A stretch of DNA of 64,000 nucleotides from Clarkia xantiana subsp. parviflora. Its lineage: Eukaryota; Streptophyta; Magnoliopsida; Myrtales; Onagraceae. The notes beneath the pieces were generated by a model. It did no database searches. It worked only from the letters and a program-made list of their open reading frames with translations, and was not told the DNA's origin. The stretch covers positions 5,540,839 to 5,604,838 of the forward strand of contig JAPTYO010000015.1 in assembly GCA_036873135.1 (NCBI GenBank), in the 5' to 3' direction. Positions 51,166-61,486 of this stretch are shown here, in pieces (within the stretch, counting starts at the first letter, position 1; every line of letters begins with the position of its first letter). A program made the translations under genes and the position numbers.

Positions 51166-54100
51166 TCAAACATGATACTTCTTCAAGTGTTCGCCACTGA
51201 AGGAATGCTTCAACGTCTTGCCTTCGAGATCCTCTAACTTGTATGCATTGGGCGCTGGCATCCCCACGATCTTGTAGGGTCCTTCCCATTTTGGTGACAG
51301 CTTGTTGATCTGGTCTTGATGAACAAACTCATTCCTCCGCCAGACAAGTTCTCCTACGAAGAATTGTCGGGACCTGACACGCCGATTGTAGTATCGGGCT
51401 GTTGCCAAACGCATTCGGGCCTGGACTTCATCAGCCTTCCACCTCTTTTCCTCGAGTAGGTCTAAGTCCAGACGTCTCATTTCCTCGTTTGTCAGAGGCT
51501 TGTAATATTTCGCGCGATGGGACGCCACCGCTATTTCCATGGGAGCGACCGCCTCCGTGTCATAGACCAGGCCAAACGGAGTTTCTCCTGTTGATTGCTT
51601 GGGTGTTGTTCTCACAGCCCACAGCACGCTCTCGAGCTCATCCAGCCAATGGCCCTGCAAGGCATAGACTCTCTTCTTCAGGTCATCCATCACGATCTTG
51701 TTGGCTGACTCTACCTGGCCATTGGTCTGAGCGTGGCGGACTGAAGTGGTCCGATGCTCGATGTTTAGTTCTTCCAGGTACTCCTTTAACTGAGCCCCAT
51801 TGAACGGAGGGCCGTTGTCGCTGATCAACACTCGAGGAACCCCGTACCGGGATACAATATGAGTTTGAAGGAACTTGAGGATTTGCTGCCCCGTCGTTCT
51901 AGCCAATGCCTTAGCCTCTATCCACTTTGAAAAGTAGTCGATGGCCACGAGCAAATACTTGCACTGACCTTTCGCTTGGGGAAGAGGTCCCACCAAATCA
52001 ATCCCCCATTGCGCGAAGGGCCATGCACTCCTGATGGGCATTAAGTCCACGGCGGGAGCCACGATATTCGGAGCGTACTTCTGGCATGTATCACAGGATC
52101 GGACCATTGCTGTCGCCTCCTTGTTCACCGAAGGCCAATAATAGCCCAAGTTCAACGCCTTCCTCACGATAGATCGGGCCCCTTCATGGCAGGCCGCGAC
52201 TCCTTCATGTAACTCCCTCTGGATCCGATTTGTGTCGGGCTCTGCTACGCATTTTAGAAAAGGCTTTACGTACCCTTTTTTGTACAACTGGTTGTCCACC
52301 ATTGCATAGTTGTCCGCAATCCGCCGCAACCTGACAGCTGCCACTTTGTCATCGGGGAGTACCCCCGTAGTCAGGTACGTGACCATCGGGGTCATCCAAG
52401 TGGACTTCTCTTCTTCCTCCGATCCTGTCTCAATGGCACAGATCTCCGCCGGATCAATGTTTGAGATAATCACCTTCTCTAGGAAATGCACCTTCCGATT
52501 CTCCTCGGGGACCACTCCCAGGGCAAACTTGCTCAAGGCATCTGCTTCCGCGTTCTCTTCCCTCGGGATCGCCTCGATATCAAAGCTTTTGAAGCTTCCC
52601 TTCAAAGTCTGCACCTCATGCAAATATTTCTTCATCGTCGGGCTTTTAGCCTCATAGTTCCCCTGGACTTGATTTACAACCAAGCTAGCATCGCACTTCA
52701 CTTTTAAATGGTCGACCCCCGTACCCTTGGCAATCTTAAGGCCTGTGATGAGAGCCTCATATTCTGCTTCGTTGTTGGTGGCTTTGAATGTCAACGCCAG
52801 GGCATACCGTAAGGGCTCACCTCCACCGGGCGGTATCAACACGAATCCTGCCCCCGAGCCTTCTACACTCGATGAACCATCAGTGTACATCTCCCAGGTG
52901 TTCTCCTCATTTGGCTGTTCTGGCTGCTGTTCTGTTGTCGGAACTCCTTCCATGGTTGCCCCCTCTGCGGGACCCGTTACTTCCAGATCGGGTGCCGTAG
53001 ACTCAGCTATAAAATCTGCCAACGCCTGGCCCTTAATAGCGGTCCTCGGAGCGAAATGAATGCGGAACTTAGTCAGCTCGATGGCCCATTTTACCAATCT
53101 CCCCGACGCCTCCGGTCGGTTCAAAAAGTGTTTCAAGGGCTGATTAGTCAATACCGTGACTTCATGTGCATGGAAGTAAGGTCGGAGCTTTCGAGCGGCA
53201 ATTATCAACGCGAAGAGATACTTCTCAATAGCGGGATATTTTATTTCAGACTTGGCAAACGCCTTGCTTACATAATAGATAGGCACTTGGTTGCCCTTGA
53301 CAATCTTAATCAGAACAGAACTAACAGCCATATCGGAAACAGCCAAATAGAGATAGAGCGGCTCGCCTGGAACTGGTTTTGCCAACGGTGGAAGGGTACG
53401 GAGATGCTGCTTGAGTGCCTGGAACGCCTCCTCGCACTTGTCGGTCCATTCGAACTTCTTGTTAGCCCTCAACACCTCAAAAAATGGCATGGCTCGGTCA
53501 CTTGCCTTGGATAGGAAGCGATTCATCGCGGCCAACCGGCCATTCAGCACCTGGACCTCCCGATGAGTCTTTGGGGACTGCATCTCCTCGATTGCTCGCA
53601 GCTTCTCGGGGTTCACCTCGATTCCTCTCTGGCTCACCATGAACCCTAGGAACTTCCCCGAGTTCACCCCGAAAGCACATTTGTCGGGGTTCAGCCGAAC
53701 CTGATGGAACTTCATTCGCTCAAATGCCGCCGCCAAATTCTGGACATGGTCTCCTGCCTGTCGGGACTTCACCAGCATGTCGTCCACATATGCCTCCATG
53801 GTTTTCCCCAGCATGTCCCCGAACAACTTGTTCACCATCCGCTGGTAAGTTGCTCCGGCATTGATCAATCCGAAGGGCATCACGTCGTAATGGTAGACGT
53901 CGCTGTCAGCGTAGAAAACTGTGTGAGGGACATCCTCCTTCGCCATCTTGATCTGATTGTACCCGGAGTATGCATCCATGAAGCTCAGCAGCTCATGTCC
54001 CGATGTGGCATCCACCAGCTGGTCGATCCTCGGCAGCGGGTAGCAGTCCTTCGGACAGGCTTTGTTCAAGTCGCGGAAGTCGACACACATCCGCCACTTC

Positions 54101-55113
54101 CCGTTACTCTTTCGCACCAGCACTGGGTTAGCCACCCAAGTCTGGAATCGGAGTTCTTTGATGAATCCAGCATCGAGCAGTCTGCCCACCTCCTGCTGGA
54201 TCGCGATCCTCTTGTCCGCGCCCATCAGACGCCTTCTCTGCGCGATAGGCTTGATTGCGGGGTCTATCTTCAGCTCGTGCACTATCACGTCGGGGCTGAT
54301 TCCTGGCATATCACTCGGGGACCAGGCAAACAACTCCTTAAACTCCTTCAAGAGGTCGATCAACTCTCGGGCTCTTTCCTCCGACAAAGCAGAGCCGATC
54401 TTCACCTTCCTCTGAGACCCATCAATCTCCACTTCCTTCAAATCCTCCATGGGGGCGGGACGCCCATACTCCTCTCGAGGATCGGTATCGGTTTGAAGGA
54501 CAGTCATGGCCTCCCTTCTTCTTCGTCGGGTGGCGTTAACATAGCATTTTCGCGATGCCACCTGGTCGCCCTTGACCTCTCCGACCCCATTGTCAGTCGG
54601 GAACTTCATCTTCTGGTGGACCGTCGAGGCGACTGCCATGAGAGGATTGATGGTGGTCCTCCCGATGATCGCGTTGTATGCCCCCGCGGATTCCACGACG
54701 ACGAAATCCACGTTTCGCCTCTCCATTTTCCAACCACTACCAAACTCTACTGGTAAGGTAATCATTCCCAACGGGTAGGAAGTGGAGCCAGAGAATCCCA
54801 CCATCGGGAAGTCCACCTGCGTCAGGTCCTTCTTCGTCTTTCCCATGGCTTCCAGTGCGTCCATGAAAAGAATATCGGAGGAGCTCCCTCCGTCTATCAG
54901 GATCCGCTTCATCTCGAATCCGTCCACGTCTAGGGTCACGACCAGGGCGTCATCATGAGGGCTCTCTACGCCAACTAGATCCTCTTTCGAGAACAAAATT
55001 TCCATTTCCTCCTTCAGGGTCCACGTCCGGGACCGTTTGCCTAGCACCACCGCAGCAGATATGCGAGAAGCGTAGTTCTCCCGGGAAGCAGAGGTATCTC
55101 CTCCCGCCGCCAT
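51166..55113 (-). CDS. Protease-RT-RNase H-aRNase H-integrase polyprotein of TAT-4
   Basis: A 1315-codon uninterrupted frame, starting here at MAAGGDTSASRENYAS although homology extends upstream without a Met. The protease DGGSSSD has its Asp at residue 74. The RT spans about 290-480, with YVDD at 442-445 and FRDLNKACPKDCYPLPRID upstream. The RT-linked RNase H is about 585-670. The second, archaeal-type RNase H has Asp745 (MYTDGSSS), Glu784, Asp808 and Asp858. The integrase has H969, H976, C1007 and C1010, then Asp1039 (GIDLVGP), Asp1099 (SDNGPPF) and Glu1135 (GQVESAN). All catalytic residues look intact. The dual RNase H assigns it to the Tat lineage. It is probably expressed with Gag as one polyprotein in functional relatives. 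Confidence 0.95.
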   Translation of the reverse strand: MAAGGDTSASRENYASRISAAVVLGKRSRTWTLKEEMEILFSKEDLVGVESPHDDALVVTLDVDGFEMKRILIDGGSSSDILFMDALEAMGKTKKDLTQVDFPMVGFSGSTSYPLGMITLPVEFGSGWKMERRNVDFVVVESAGAYNAIIGRTTINPLMAVASTVHQKMKFPTDNGVGEVKGDQVASRKCYVNATRRRRREAMTVLQTDTDPREEYGRPAPMEDLKEVEIDGSQRKVKIGSALSEERARELIDLLKEFKELFAWSPSDMPGISPDVIVHELKIDPAIKPIAQRRRLMGADKRIAIQQEVGRLLDAGFIKELRFQTWVANPVLVRKSNGKWRMCVDFRDLNKACPKDCYPLPRIDQLVDATSGHELLSFMDAYSGYNQIKMAKEDVPHTVFYADSDVYHYDVMPFGLINAGATYQRMVNKLFGDMLGKTMEAYVDDMLVKSRQAGDHVQNLAAAFERMKFHQVRLNPDKCAFGVNSGKFLGFMVSQRGIEVNPEKLRAIEEMQSPKTHREVQVLNGRLAAMNRFLSKASDRAMPFFEVLRANKKFEWTDKCEEAFQALKQHLRTLPPLAKPVPGEPLYLYLAVSDMAVSSVLIKIVKGNQVPIYYVSKAFAKSEIKYPAIEKYLFALIIAARKLRPYFHAHEVTVLTNQPLKHFLNRPEASGRLVKWAIELTKFRIHFAPRTAIKGQALADFIAESTAPDLEVTGPAEGATMEGVPTTEQQPEQPNEENTWEMYTDGSSSVEGSGAGFVLIPPGGGEPLRYALALTFKATNNEAEYEALITGLKIAKGTGVDHLKVKCDASLVVNQVQGNYEAKSPTMKKYLHEVQTLKGSFKSFDIEAIPREENAEADALSKFALGVVPEENRKVHFLEKVIISNIDPAEICAIETGSEEEEKSTWMTPMVTYLTTGVLPDDKVAAVRLRRIADNYAMVDNQLYKKGYVKPFLKCVAEPDTNRIQRELHEGVAACHEGARSIVRKALNLGYYWPSVNKEATAMVRSCDTCQKYAPNIVAPAVDLMPIRSAWPFAQWGIDLVGPLPQAKGQCKYLLVAIDYFSKWIEAKALARTTGQQILKFLQTHIVSRYGVPRVLISDNGPPFNGAQLKEYLEELNIEHRTTSVRHAQTNGQVESANKIVMDDLKKRVYALQGHWLDELESVLWAVRTTPKQSTGETPFGLVYDTEAVAPMEIAVASHRAKYYKPLTNEEMRRLDLDLLEEKRWKADEVQARMRLATARYYNRRVRSRQFFVGELVWRRNEFVHQDQINKLSPKWEGPYKIVGMPAPNAYKLEDLEGKTLKHSFSGEHLKKYHV

Positions 55114-55174
55114 TCCTCCATGGATGACGTTGATAGTTCCGCGCCTCTCCTTACGGGTACCTGAACCCGAGGCC

Positions 55175-56821
55175 TCATGTTCGACCTTCTTCTTCTTCGG
55201 GGATCGATCTTCTGGAACGGGATCGCGACCGACTTCTGGAACGGGATCGGCACCGACCTTTCCCGACGAACTCTTTCAGCTTTCCCTTCTTGATCAGCTT
55301 TTCAATCTCCTTCTTCAGCTCCCGACAGTTCTCAGTGTCGTGACCATTGGCTCGATGGTAGCGACAGTAACGGTCGGGACGGCCTCCTAGGAATTCGCCT
55401 TCTTTCCTCGGGGGGTATCGAGCGAGACCTTGTCTGTCCATCACAGCTAACACAGAGGTCATCGAGCTATTGATGGGAACAGCCCGACCCTCTCGGTTGT
55501 CCTTCCTCGGAGGACGCTTGTCTTCTCTTTTATCGGGACGACCACGGTTCCTACTTCCCTCCGACTTGTCGCTCCCCTTGCGATCGTCCGACAGCTTGGA
55601 CGATGGCTTTCCTCTTCCCGACTTCGGGGGATCAAGTTCTCCAGCAGCAATCTTCGACTCCTGGACGTCGATTTGCTGTTTCACCCTCGCCTGCAGGGCC
55701 TCCATACTCCACACAGCCTTCGCGGCGACGCTATGCATTAGGTCGGAACCGTACGGAGCGCTCAAGTTCCTTAGGAAAGTACGAATCATCTCTCCCTCCG
55801 AGATTTCTTCGTCAATCTCCGCAGCACTAGCAGTGAACCGTTGGTAATAGTATGCCAACGATTCATCGGGCCTCTGCACCACCTGGGTTAAAGTCCTCAC
55901 GCTCTTCAGAAGGCGCCTTCGACCTTGATACTGCTTGATGAAGCGATCGTGCATATCGGCCCAGCAGGTGATGCTCCCTGGCGGAAGGCTGAAGAACCAA
56001 GTCATGGCCCTTTCTCCCAGGGTTATCGGGAACAATGAGCATATAAGATCATCGTTCGATGTTCGTCCCATACAGGCCTGGACATGCCTCTGCACATGGC
56101 GAACAGGGTCCCCCTCACCGTCATACTCCTTGTTGGTTGGAATACCTAGTCCAGGTGGGGCTACAGTATCGATCAGCCGCGGCACAAAAGGATGGCTGGA
56201 CCGATCCCTCAGCTCCGATGTCATCTGCTTCTGATCACCCATGCAGATGCTCACGATCTTCACCACCTGATCGGGGGTGATGGGGCCATTCAGGGGAATG
56301 GTCCTGTTCTGCACCGGTCCGGGGCCGTCAACCATGAACTTCTCCAGGTGTGCTGGTTCCTTACCCTTATTCCTGAGCGGAACCTCCTGTCCCTCCGGGT
56401 CCACCCTCGGCGGGGGTGGTGGTAACTCTTCTCGCGGAGGCAATTCCTCCGCTCTCCTAACGGCCTCCCTCTTATCCAGCAAGGCCTCCATGGCGGCCAA
56501 GAACATGGGCATAGCCTCCGCTACTGCCTTGGCCAACTCCGAGTTCGAAGACGACCCTTCTTCCCTTCGCGGGACTCCTTCTCTTCCACGGCCCACCGGG
56601 TTTGGGGGAGCCTCATCCACTTCCCTACGCGGGACATCCTGCCTGTTCATCTCAGTGTCTCGGACTGAGACCTCATATCCATCACCTTGCTCCCCTGTCT
56701 GGGAGAGAGCAGGGTTCTCACCACCTTGTTCAGCGATGCGTTCCGGCAACGGGGAATTCACAGTTCCTGCGGGACGAGAACTGCCAGCCTGAACTTGTTT
56801 CTTCTTGCCACCACCGGCCAT
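55175..56821 (-). CDS. Gag of TAT-4, 548 aa
   Basis: Start at the ATG at 56821 (MAGGGKKKQVQAGSSRPAGT), 54 bases after the PBS side of the LTR; the frame is open up to the PBS but has no better start. A hydrophilic N-terminus is followed by a Gag capsid domain (YDGEGDPVRHVQRHVQACMG, RAMTWFFSLPPGS, YYYQRFTASAAEIDEEISEG), a CX2HX4HX4C knuckle near residue 484 (YCRYHRANGHDTENC) and an SR-rich tail. It ends RRSIPEEEEGRT after a frame change; in TAT-2 the same region runs straight into protease. Apart from this one-base difference no lesion was seen. Confidence 0.92.
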   Translation of the reverse strand: MAGGGKKKQVQAGSSRPAGTVNSPLPERIAEQGGENPALSQTGEQGDGYEVSVRDTEMNRQDVPRREVDEAPPNPVGRGREGVPRREEGSSSNSELAKAVAEAMPMFLAAMEALLDKREAVRRAEELPPREELPPPPPRVDPEGQEVPLRNKGKEPAHLEKFMVDGPGPVQNRTIPLNGPITPDQVVKIVSICMGDQKQMTSELRDRSSHPFVPRLIDTVAPPGLGIPTNKEYDGEGDPVRHVQRHVQACMGRTSNDDLICSLFPITLGERAMTWFFSLPPGSITCWADMHDRFIKQYQGRRRLLKSVRTLTQVVQRPDESLAYYYQRFTASAAEIDEEISEGEMIRTFLRNLSAPYGSDLMHSVAAKAVWSMEALQARVKQQIDVQESKIAAGELDPPKSGRGKPSSKLSDDRKGSDKSEGSRNRGRPDKREDKRPPRKDNREGRAVPINSSMTSVLAVMDRQGLARYPPRKEGEFLGGRPDRYCRYHRANGHDTENCRELKKEIEKLIKKGKLKEFVGKGRCRSRSRSRSRSRSRRSIPEEEEGRT

Positions 56822-56858
56822 TGATCTGGTAGAAGCTATCTTGGCTTTTCGTAAGCTT

Positions 56859-56875
56859 CCCACAGACGGCGCCAA
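56859..56875 (-). other. Primer-binding site of TAT-4
   Basis: The minus strand reads TTGGCGCCGTCTGTGGG, directly inside the 5' LTR. Confidence 0.88.
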
Positions 56876-57637
56876 TGTTGGATCACGGGCGAAGCTCCGT
56901 TACGTCCTTGACGGAAAGCTTGGACTCCTAGGCTCCGCGTAATCCTGCAAAAGGGGATGACCTGGGTGGTGACCCAGAATCCCTCTCCGATGATTAAATG
57001 AGTATAGTGATCAATGGGTGATAAGCACAAGAGTATAAGTTCGTCTTAGATGATGGTTTTCTGAGGTAACTTCCTCCTTTATATAGGAGGGGAAGTTACT
57101 CAGTTACCTGTTACTGCGCCTGGCAGTTTTGCCCATGATTCCGTGTATCTCGCCACGATTCCACATATCTCGGCTGGGATTCCATATATCTCGCCCCACG
57201 CTCCGCGTATCTTACCCGTACCTCCGCGTATCTCGGGCACGCCCTGCGTATCTCGGGGGAGATTATCTATATCTTAACCGTCTTCCCACTACTCTCATCT
57301 AGTAGGCGGGTTTCTCGGTCTTATCCTCTGATCACAAGTCTCGACTCCTGTCGGGGACTCCAGAGTTGTCTCATTCTAGATCACCACCCAGGACCTTCAG
57401 TCTCTACGGGACAGGTCCAGCCTCTGCGGGGCTTTATTATCGGGGCCTTTACTAAGGCATATCGGGGCCTACTCAGAGGCTTCTTGCCGGGAGCATTCAG
57501 CTCATTCATCGGGACCGCCGAAGTCGGGACCCTTCGTGCTGGGCCTCTAAGCCTTCCAGGCTTTTCACGAGGCCCACTGGACCTACTCGCCGTCCATTGG
57601 CTGTTAACGGGGCTAACGATTACATCGGAACCCATCA
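56876..57637 (-). repeat. 5' LTR of TAT-4 (762 bp)
   Basis: Plus strand TGTTGGATCACGGGC to GGAACCCATCA, followed by the target duplication AATAC. Promoter dyad at 57066-57099. Confidence 0.97.
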
Positions 57638-57642
57638 AATAC

Positions 57643-58470
57643 CACCCTTATGAATTCTTGTAATTTCCCATCACGTCTTCTTGGTTGTCAACATCGAATA
57701 CAAAAATGTTGGAGCAGCAAAAAATTCTCATTTAGAAGGTAATGGGTGATTTTTAATTTCCAAACGAGGCGCTTATATTAGAGTTGGTAAAGACAATAGT
57801 GATGGTTCAAATTTACTGGGCTAGCTAATGGTTGAATTTTAGCGGATTTTATTCACACTTGGTATCAAAATAATAATGATGGCCGGCTCTAGAAATATAG
57901 CTTGCACATGAAGTAATTTATAAGATATGTGAGCATTTAATGATATTTATTCCTATTCTCTTTTCTCTTTTATATTATAATATATTATTAACGCATGTAT
58001 GTCAATTTGCGTGTTTTTATTTTTTGCTTTCATAGACGATTTGAATTAGCCATTAATTTTGCACTTACAGCGGTGCACGTAGCTTACCGATTTATAATGT
58101 CTATGTAAGTCCCTTTCATTATTCTACAGTTCTACAAACTTCATTTACAGGACCATGATGATCCTTTAGACATATGTTCCATCTTTTTTTAAAAAAATTG
58201 TAATATCTATAGAGTTTCTAAAAAAAAATATACCAATGTTTCGTTTTTACTTGCGTTGATAACAATATATGAAATCACATCAAATTCAATGTATAAAGCT
58301 GATTTTCACCAAAAGTGTCAATTCACACAATAGTGCGTATGATAGTGTCAATTGTAAAAAAATCTATTGTTCAATTGTGTTTTATTTATAAAAATATATA
58401 TATATATACTTATTTGTTAAGTTCTTATTACATTTTCAAAAAAATATAAATTCAATGTTTAGGTTTGATG
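57643..58470. other. AT-rich intergenic DNA, no gene seen
   Basis: Continuation of the sequence interrupted by TAT-4. No gene or complete transposon recognised. Confidence 0.45.
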
Positions 58471-58498
58471 CACGTGCATCGCACGTGCCAACTTCACT
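58471..58498 (+). mobile_element. Helitron-like 3' terminus
   Basis: Hairpin GCACGTGCATCGCACGTGC followed by CAACTTCA and CTAG before T. The element body lies to the left; its 5' end could be as far as 40683 on the other side of TAT-4, or unrecognised nearby. Confidence 0.5.
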
Positions 58499-58981
58499 AG
58501 TAATAATAATAATAATATAATATTTCCTGAAATTGGTTCCTTGGATGCAAGATTAACTACTTCCAATCTTATGATTTTGAAGGCAAACAGAGTTTACATG
58601 GCAAATGTATTGCTAAAAGGTTAATGTCTTATTCAAATGACACGTTCATTAGTCAAAATGAGACTACTAAACTAATAAGATCTAAAAATTAATAAGGAAG
58701 AACATATATATATATATTTGCTTTACGAGTCTAATGTGTTACGGTAATAATAAAAACAAAAATATTTACAATTCCAATAATATAGCTGTTCTAGTTGACT
58801 TTGTTCATTAATAATTCATGATATATAAGCCAGCCGCTCGTCGGGGTCATGCAGCACTTTATGAGGCAGAGAATCTTCTCATAAATATTTATCGTAACAA
58901 AAATTCGAAAATGAAATACAAAAATATAACTAGCTCTATATATATATCTATCTATATCTATCTATCTATATCTATCTATAT

Positions 58982-60950
58982 TCTATATTATTATACTAAT
59001 CCTGAATGTAGAGCTTTCTCAGATTGACACATCAGCTTCTTCACCCAATCATACAATGACAATCATTATATATTAGAAATAATTTAATGTAACGGAGGGT
59101 TTCTTATTCTCTCTCACCTCACAACAAACAACATCATATATATATATATATGAGGTTTTCCTATATACTAAAGCTGATGGTCGGAGAATGAATCTTTGCA
59201 AGACACATCAGCAATTCAGTTCACTCTTAAAGCAACAATTTAATCTCTCCTTCAGTTATTATCCATTCTTCCTTCCGTTACCCAAAAGCAATTTAATCTC
59301 CATTAAATGTTAGCAGAAGCACTACAGTTAATTCCTTCAACCCTAAAATTAAACATCCATGGTTGAGAACAACGCTCCAATTGAATATCAGTTTCAATCC
59401 ACTGAATTCAATTCATTACAATCAACAGACCCAATTAATATCCACGAAATCTTAAAACCTTTTAAGCTTCTTCAACAGATCAATAGATTATATCTATATA
59501 TATTACCGATTATGGAATTGAGAATTCGGAATCAGATCCTTCATTCTTGCTGATCTGCTCAGATACTTAGTCATAAGAATTAATCTTAGCTTGACACATT
59601 GTCTTACGAAAATATGATGACTAAGAGCCTACGAAAAGACCGAGAAAGATGGAATGATCTCCATACTAAAAGGAAGCATGCGATTAACAAAATCTGATCA
59701 AATACTGGGAAGCTCTTCATGAAAATTTCTAAAGCGAAGATGCACAAATACCTCGATGGAATTATAGCAAGGCTTAAGAGGAGATCGACCCAGACGATGG
59801 CCAACGACGCGGCGTCAATCAAGGCAATCGGTGGGTGGTTACTATCTTTCTATCTCTCTATGCCTCCTCTTGCGCAAGCTTTACGGCGAGCCAGCTTCTA
59901 CAACCGCGGTTTAGGGCTACCCTTCTCAATATACACCATCAAAACCATTTCCAAGGAAGAATTGTGGTAGAAAATCGTTGAAGAGGTCAAATTCTAAGTT
60001 TTGAAGAGCCATTTGGGTACTATCAACGTTCGATCTTGACTCACGATTTGCTCGAATCTACTCTTGTGAATCCCCTCTCTGTGAAATTGAGCATCGATTC
60101 GACCCTCTACAGCAAAACCCTAGAGTTGTGAAAATCATGTATACATCTCTCTGTCCCCTCCCTTCGTATGGCTGCGTAGGCTTTTGCAATTTGATTATTT
60201 AGGGTTTTCTCCTAATGAATTAGGCCACCGTTAAATTGGTTTTGTGGGCAGCTTTAAATTAGGCTTTTGCAATGTGGGCTGACATTAACTAAGTCTAGAA
60301 TCTTATTTATTTTTGGCACAAGTTTCCTATGTATTAGCCAATTTCACATTATTATGTATATACATTTTGTCTGTTTTTTCATAATGCAAAACAAAGCTTA
60401 TAATCACTCGCATCATAATTTCTTTAAAAAAACTGCATATATTATTATTACTATTATTATTATTTTATGCAAAATCCTTCATAGTTAACAAATTTTTTCA
60501 AGAGACAAAAAGTGATTATAATATGGTTTTTTTTATTACTAGGTCTCAAATTGTTGTATGTGGAATATATCCTGCTGATATTTGGACCAAATTTTATTGA
60601 GTTTCTTTGGTTTTAGGTATTGCATTTTAGTTGCACATTTGTTTTTTTTTCACCAACTTTAGTAATAGCTAGAAAAGTTTAAATATGAGAATTATAATGA
60701 CCTTGGTATAATCGGATAACAATAGTCCAACCGTCATATTTACTATAATATACCGTTAAATATAAGTATTTAGTTTTTTATTATTAATTAACAATTTTAA
60801 ACTTAATGATGTTTACAATTTTTTTGAAAAAAGTAATTAATTTATTCCCGTTATATTATTATTATTATGATATTTTATCAAATAATATTATATTTAATTA
60901 TATATATGTAATAAGTCATCCCGCGCGTCGCGCGGGAATAGCAACTAGTT
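58982..60950 (+). mobile_element. Candidate Helitron, about 2 kb
   Basis: The 3' end is strong: a perfect hairpin (CCCGCGCGTCGCGCGGG, about 60921), AATAGCAA, CTAG and T at 60950. A matching 5' end is TCTATATTATTATACTAATC at 58982, with TTGACACATCAGC about 40 bp inside; an alternative is TCCTATATACTAAAGCTGAT at 59159. The interior carries an 83-codon frame (59719-59970, MKISKAKMHKYLDGIIARLK), antisense to another; it may be a captured gene fragment, but I do not recognise it. No Rep/helicase gene. Confidence 0.55.
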
Positions 60951-60991
60951 ATGATAATGCTGGGTGATATAGTGCTATGTTTATTATTGGC

Positions 60992-60992
<1 letters not shown>

Positions 60993-61052
<60 letters not shown>
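60993..61052. repeat. AT dinucleotide microsatellite
   Basis: About 30 AT units, flanked on both sides by tatagtgctatgttt-like sequence, which suggests a small duplication around the run. Confidence 0.95.
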
Positions 61053-61056
<4 letters not shown>

Positions 61057-61485
61057 CTATGTTTTTTTTGGCCAACTATGTTTATTGATCAAATTGTTTG
61101 ACCAAAATAAATAATATTAATTTACTTGTATCAAATAAACATATGAGCACGAAGAGTTTAAAAAATAAAAATAAAAAATAAACATATGAGCACAGCATGT
61201 GTTATATAAGCTATATATCACCGATTCATTGTAGGTAAAGGGCACGAAGAGTTTTTTTTAATAAAAAAAGTTAGCATTAATTATATTTAAAAAATTGTAC
61301 TGGTATTATTTATTTATTATAGCTCGAGATATTATCGTTGTACATTGTCTATAAATATATACATATACTTTCATCTCATTTCTAAAATTTACTCAAATCT
61401 CACATTATATGTGATCCAATGAGTTTTTCACAATTCATTCTCATTGATAGATTCTTTGGTGTGACGAATCCATCTGATTAAGATG
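61053..61485. other. AT-rich spacer, no gene seen
   Basis: Contains a repeated tttaaaaaataaaaataaaa and aaacatatgagcac motif. Nothing coding. Confidence 0.4.
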
Positions 61486-61486
61486 A

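Larger units (their letters stand above)
49160..57637 (-). mobile_element. TAT-4: young, nearly intact Tat-lineage Ty3/gypsy element (8478 bp), TSD AATAC
   Basis: Both LTRs are 762 bp (49160-49921 and 56876-57637) and differ at only three sites that I could find. The 5-bp sequence AATAC flanks the element exactly (49155-49159, 57638-57642). In element orientation: LTR, PBS, gag, protease-RT-RNase H-aRNase H-integrase, tandem arrays, polypurine tract, LTR. Gag and pol are in different frames because of one extra base at about 55210. The antisense gene found in TAT-2 is missing. At a commonly assumed 1.3e-8 substitutions per site per year, three LTR differences would mean roughly 0.15 million years. 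Confidence 0.97.

Noticed and set aside
53704..54756. Plus-strand 350-codon frame
   Set aside because: Antisense shadow of the TAT-4 RT and protease coding sequence.
55195..55215. Programmed frameshift between Gag and protease in TAT-4
   Set aside because: The closest relative here, TAT-2, is in one frame at this point and no slippery heptamer is evident; a one-base insertion is the simpler reading, though kept open as a finding.
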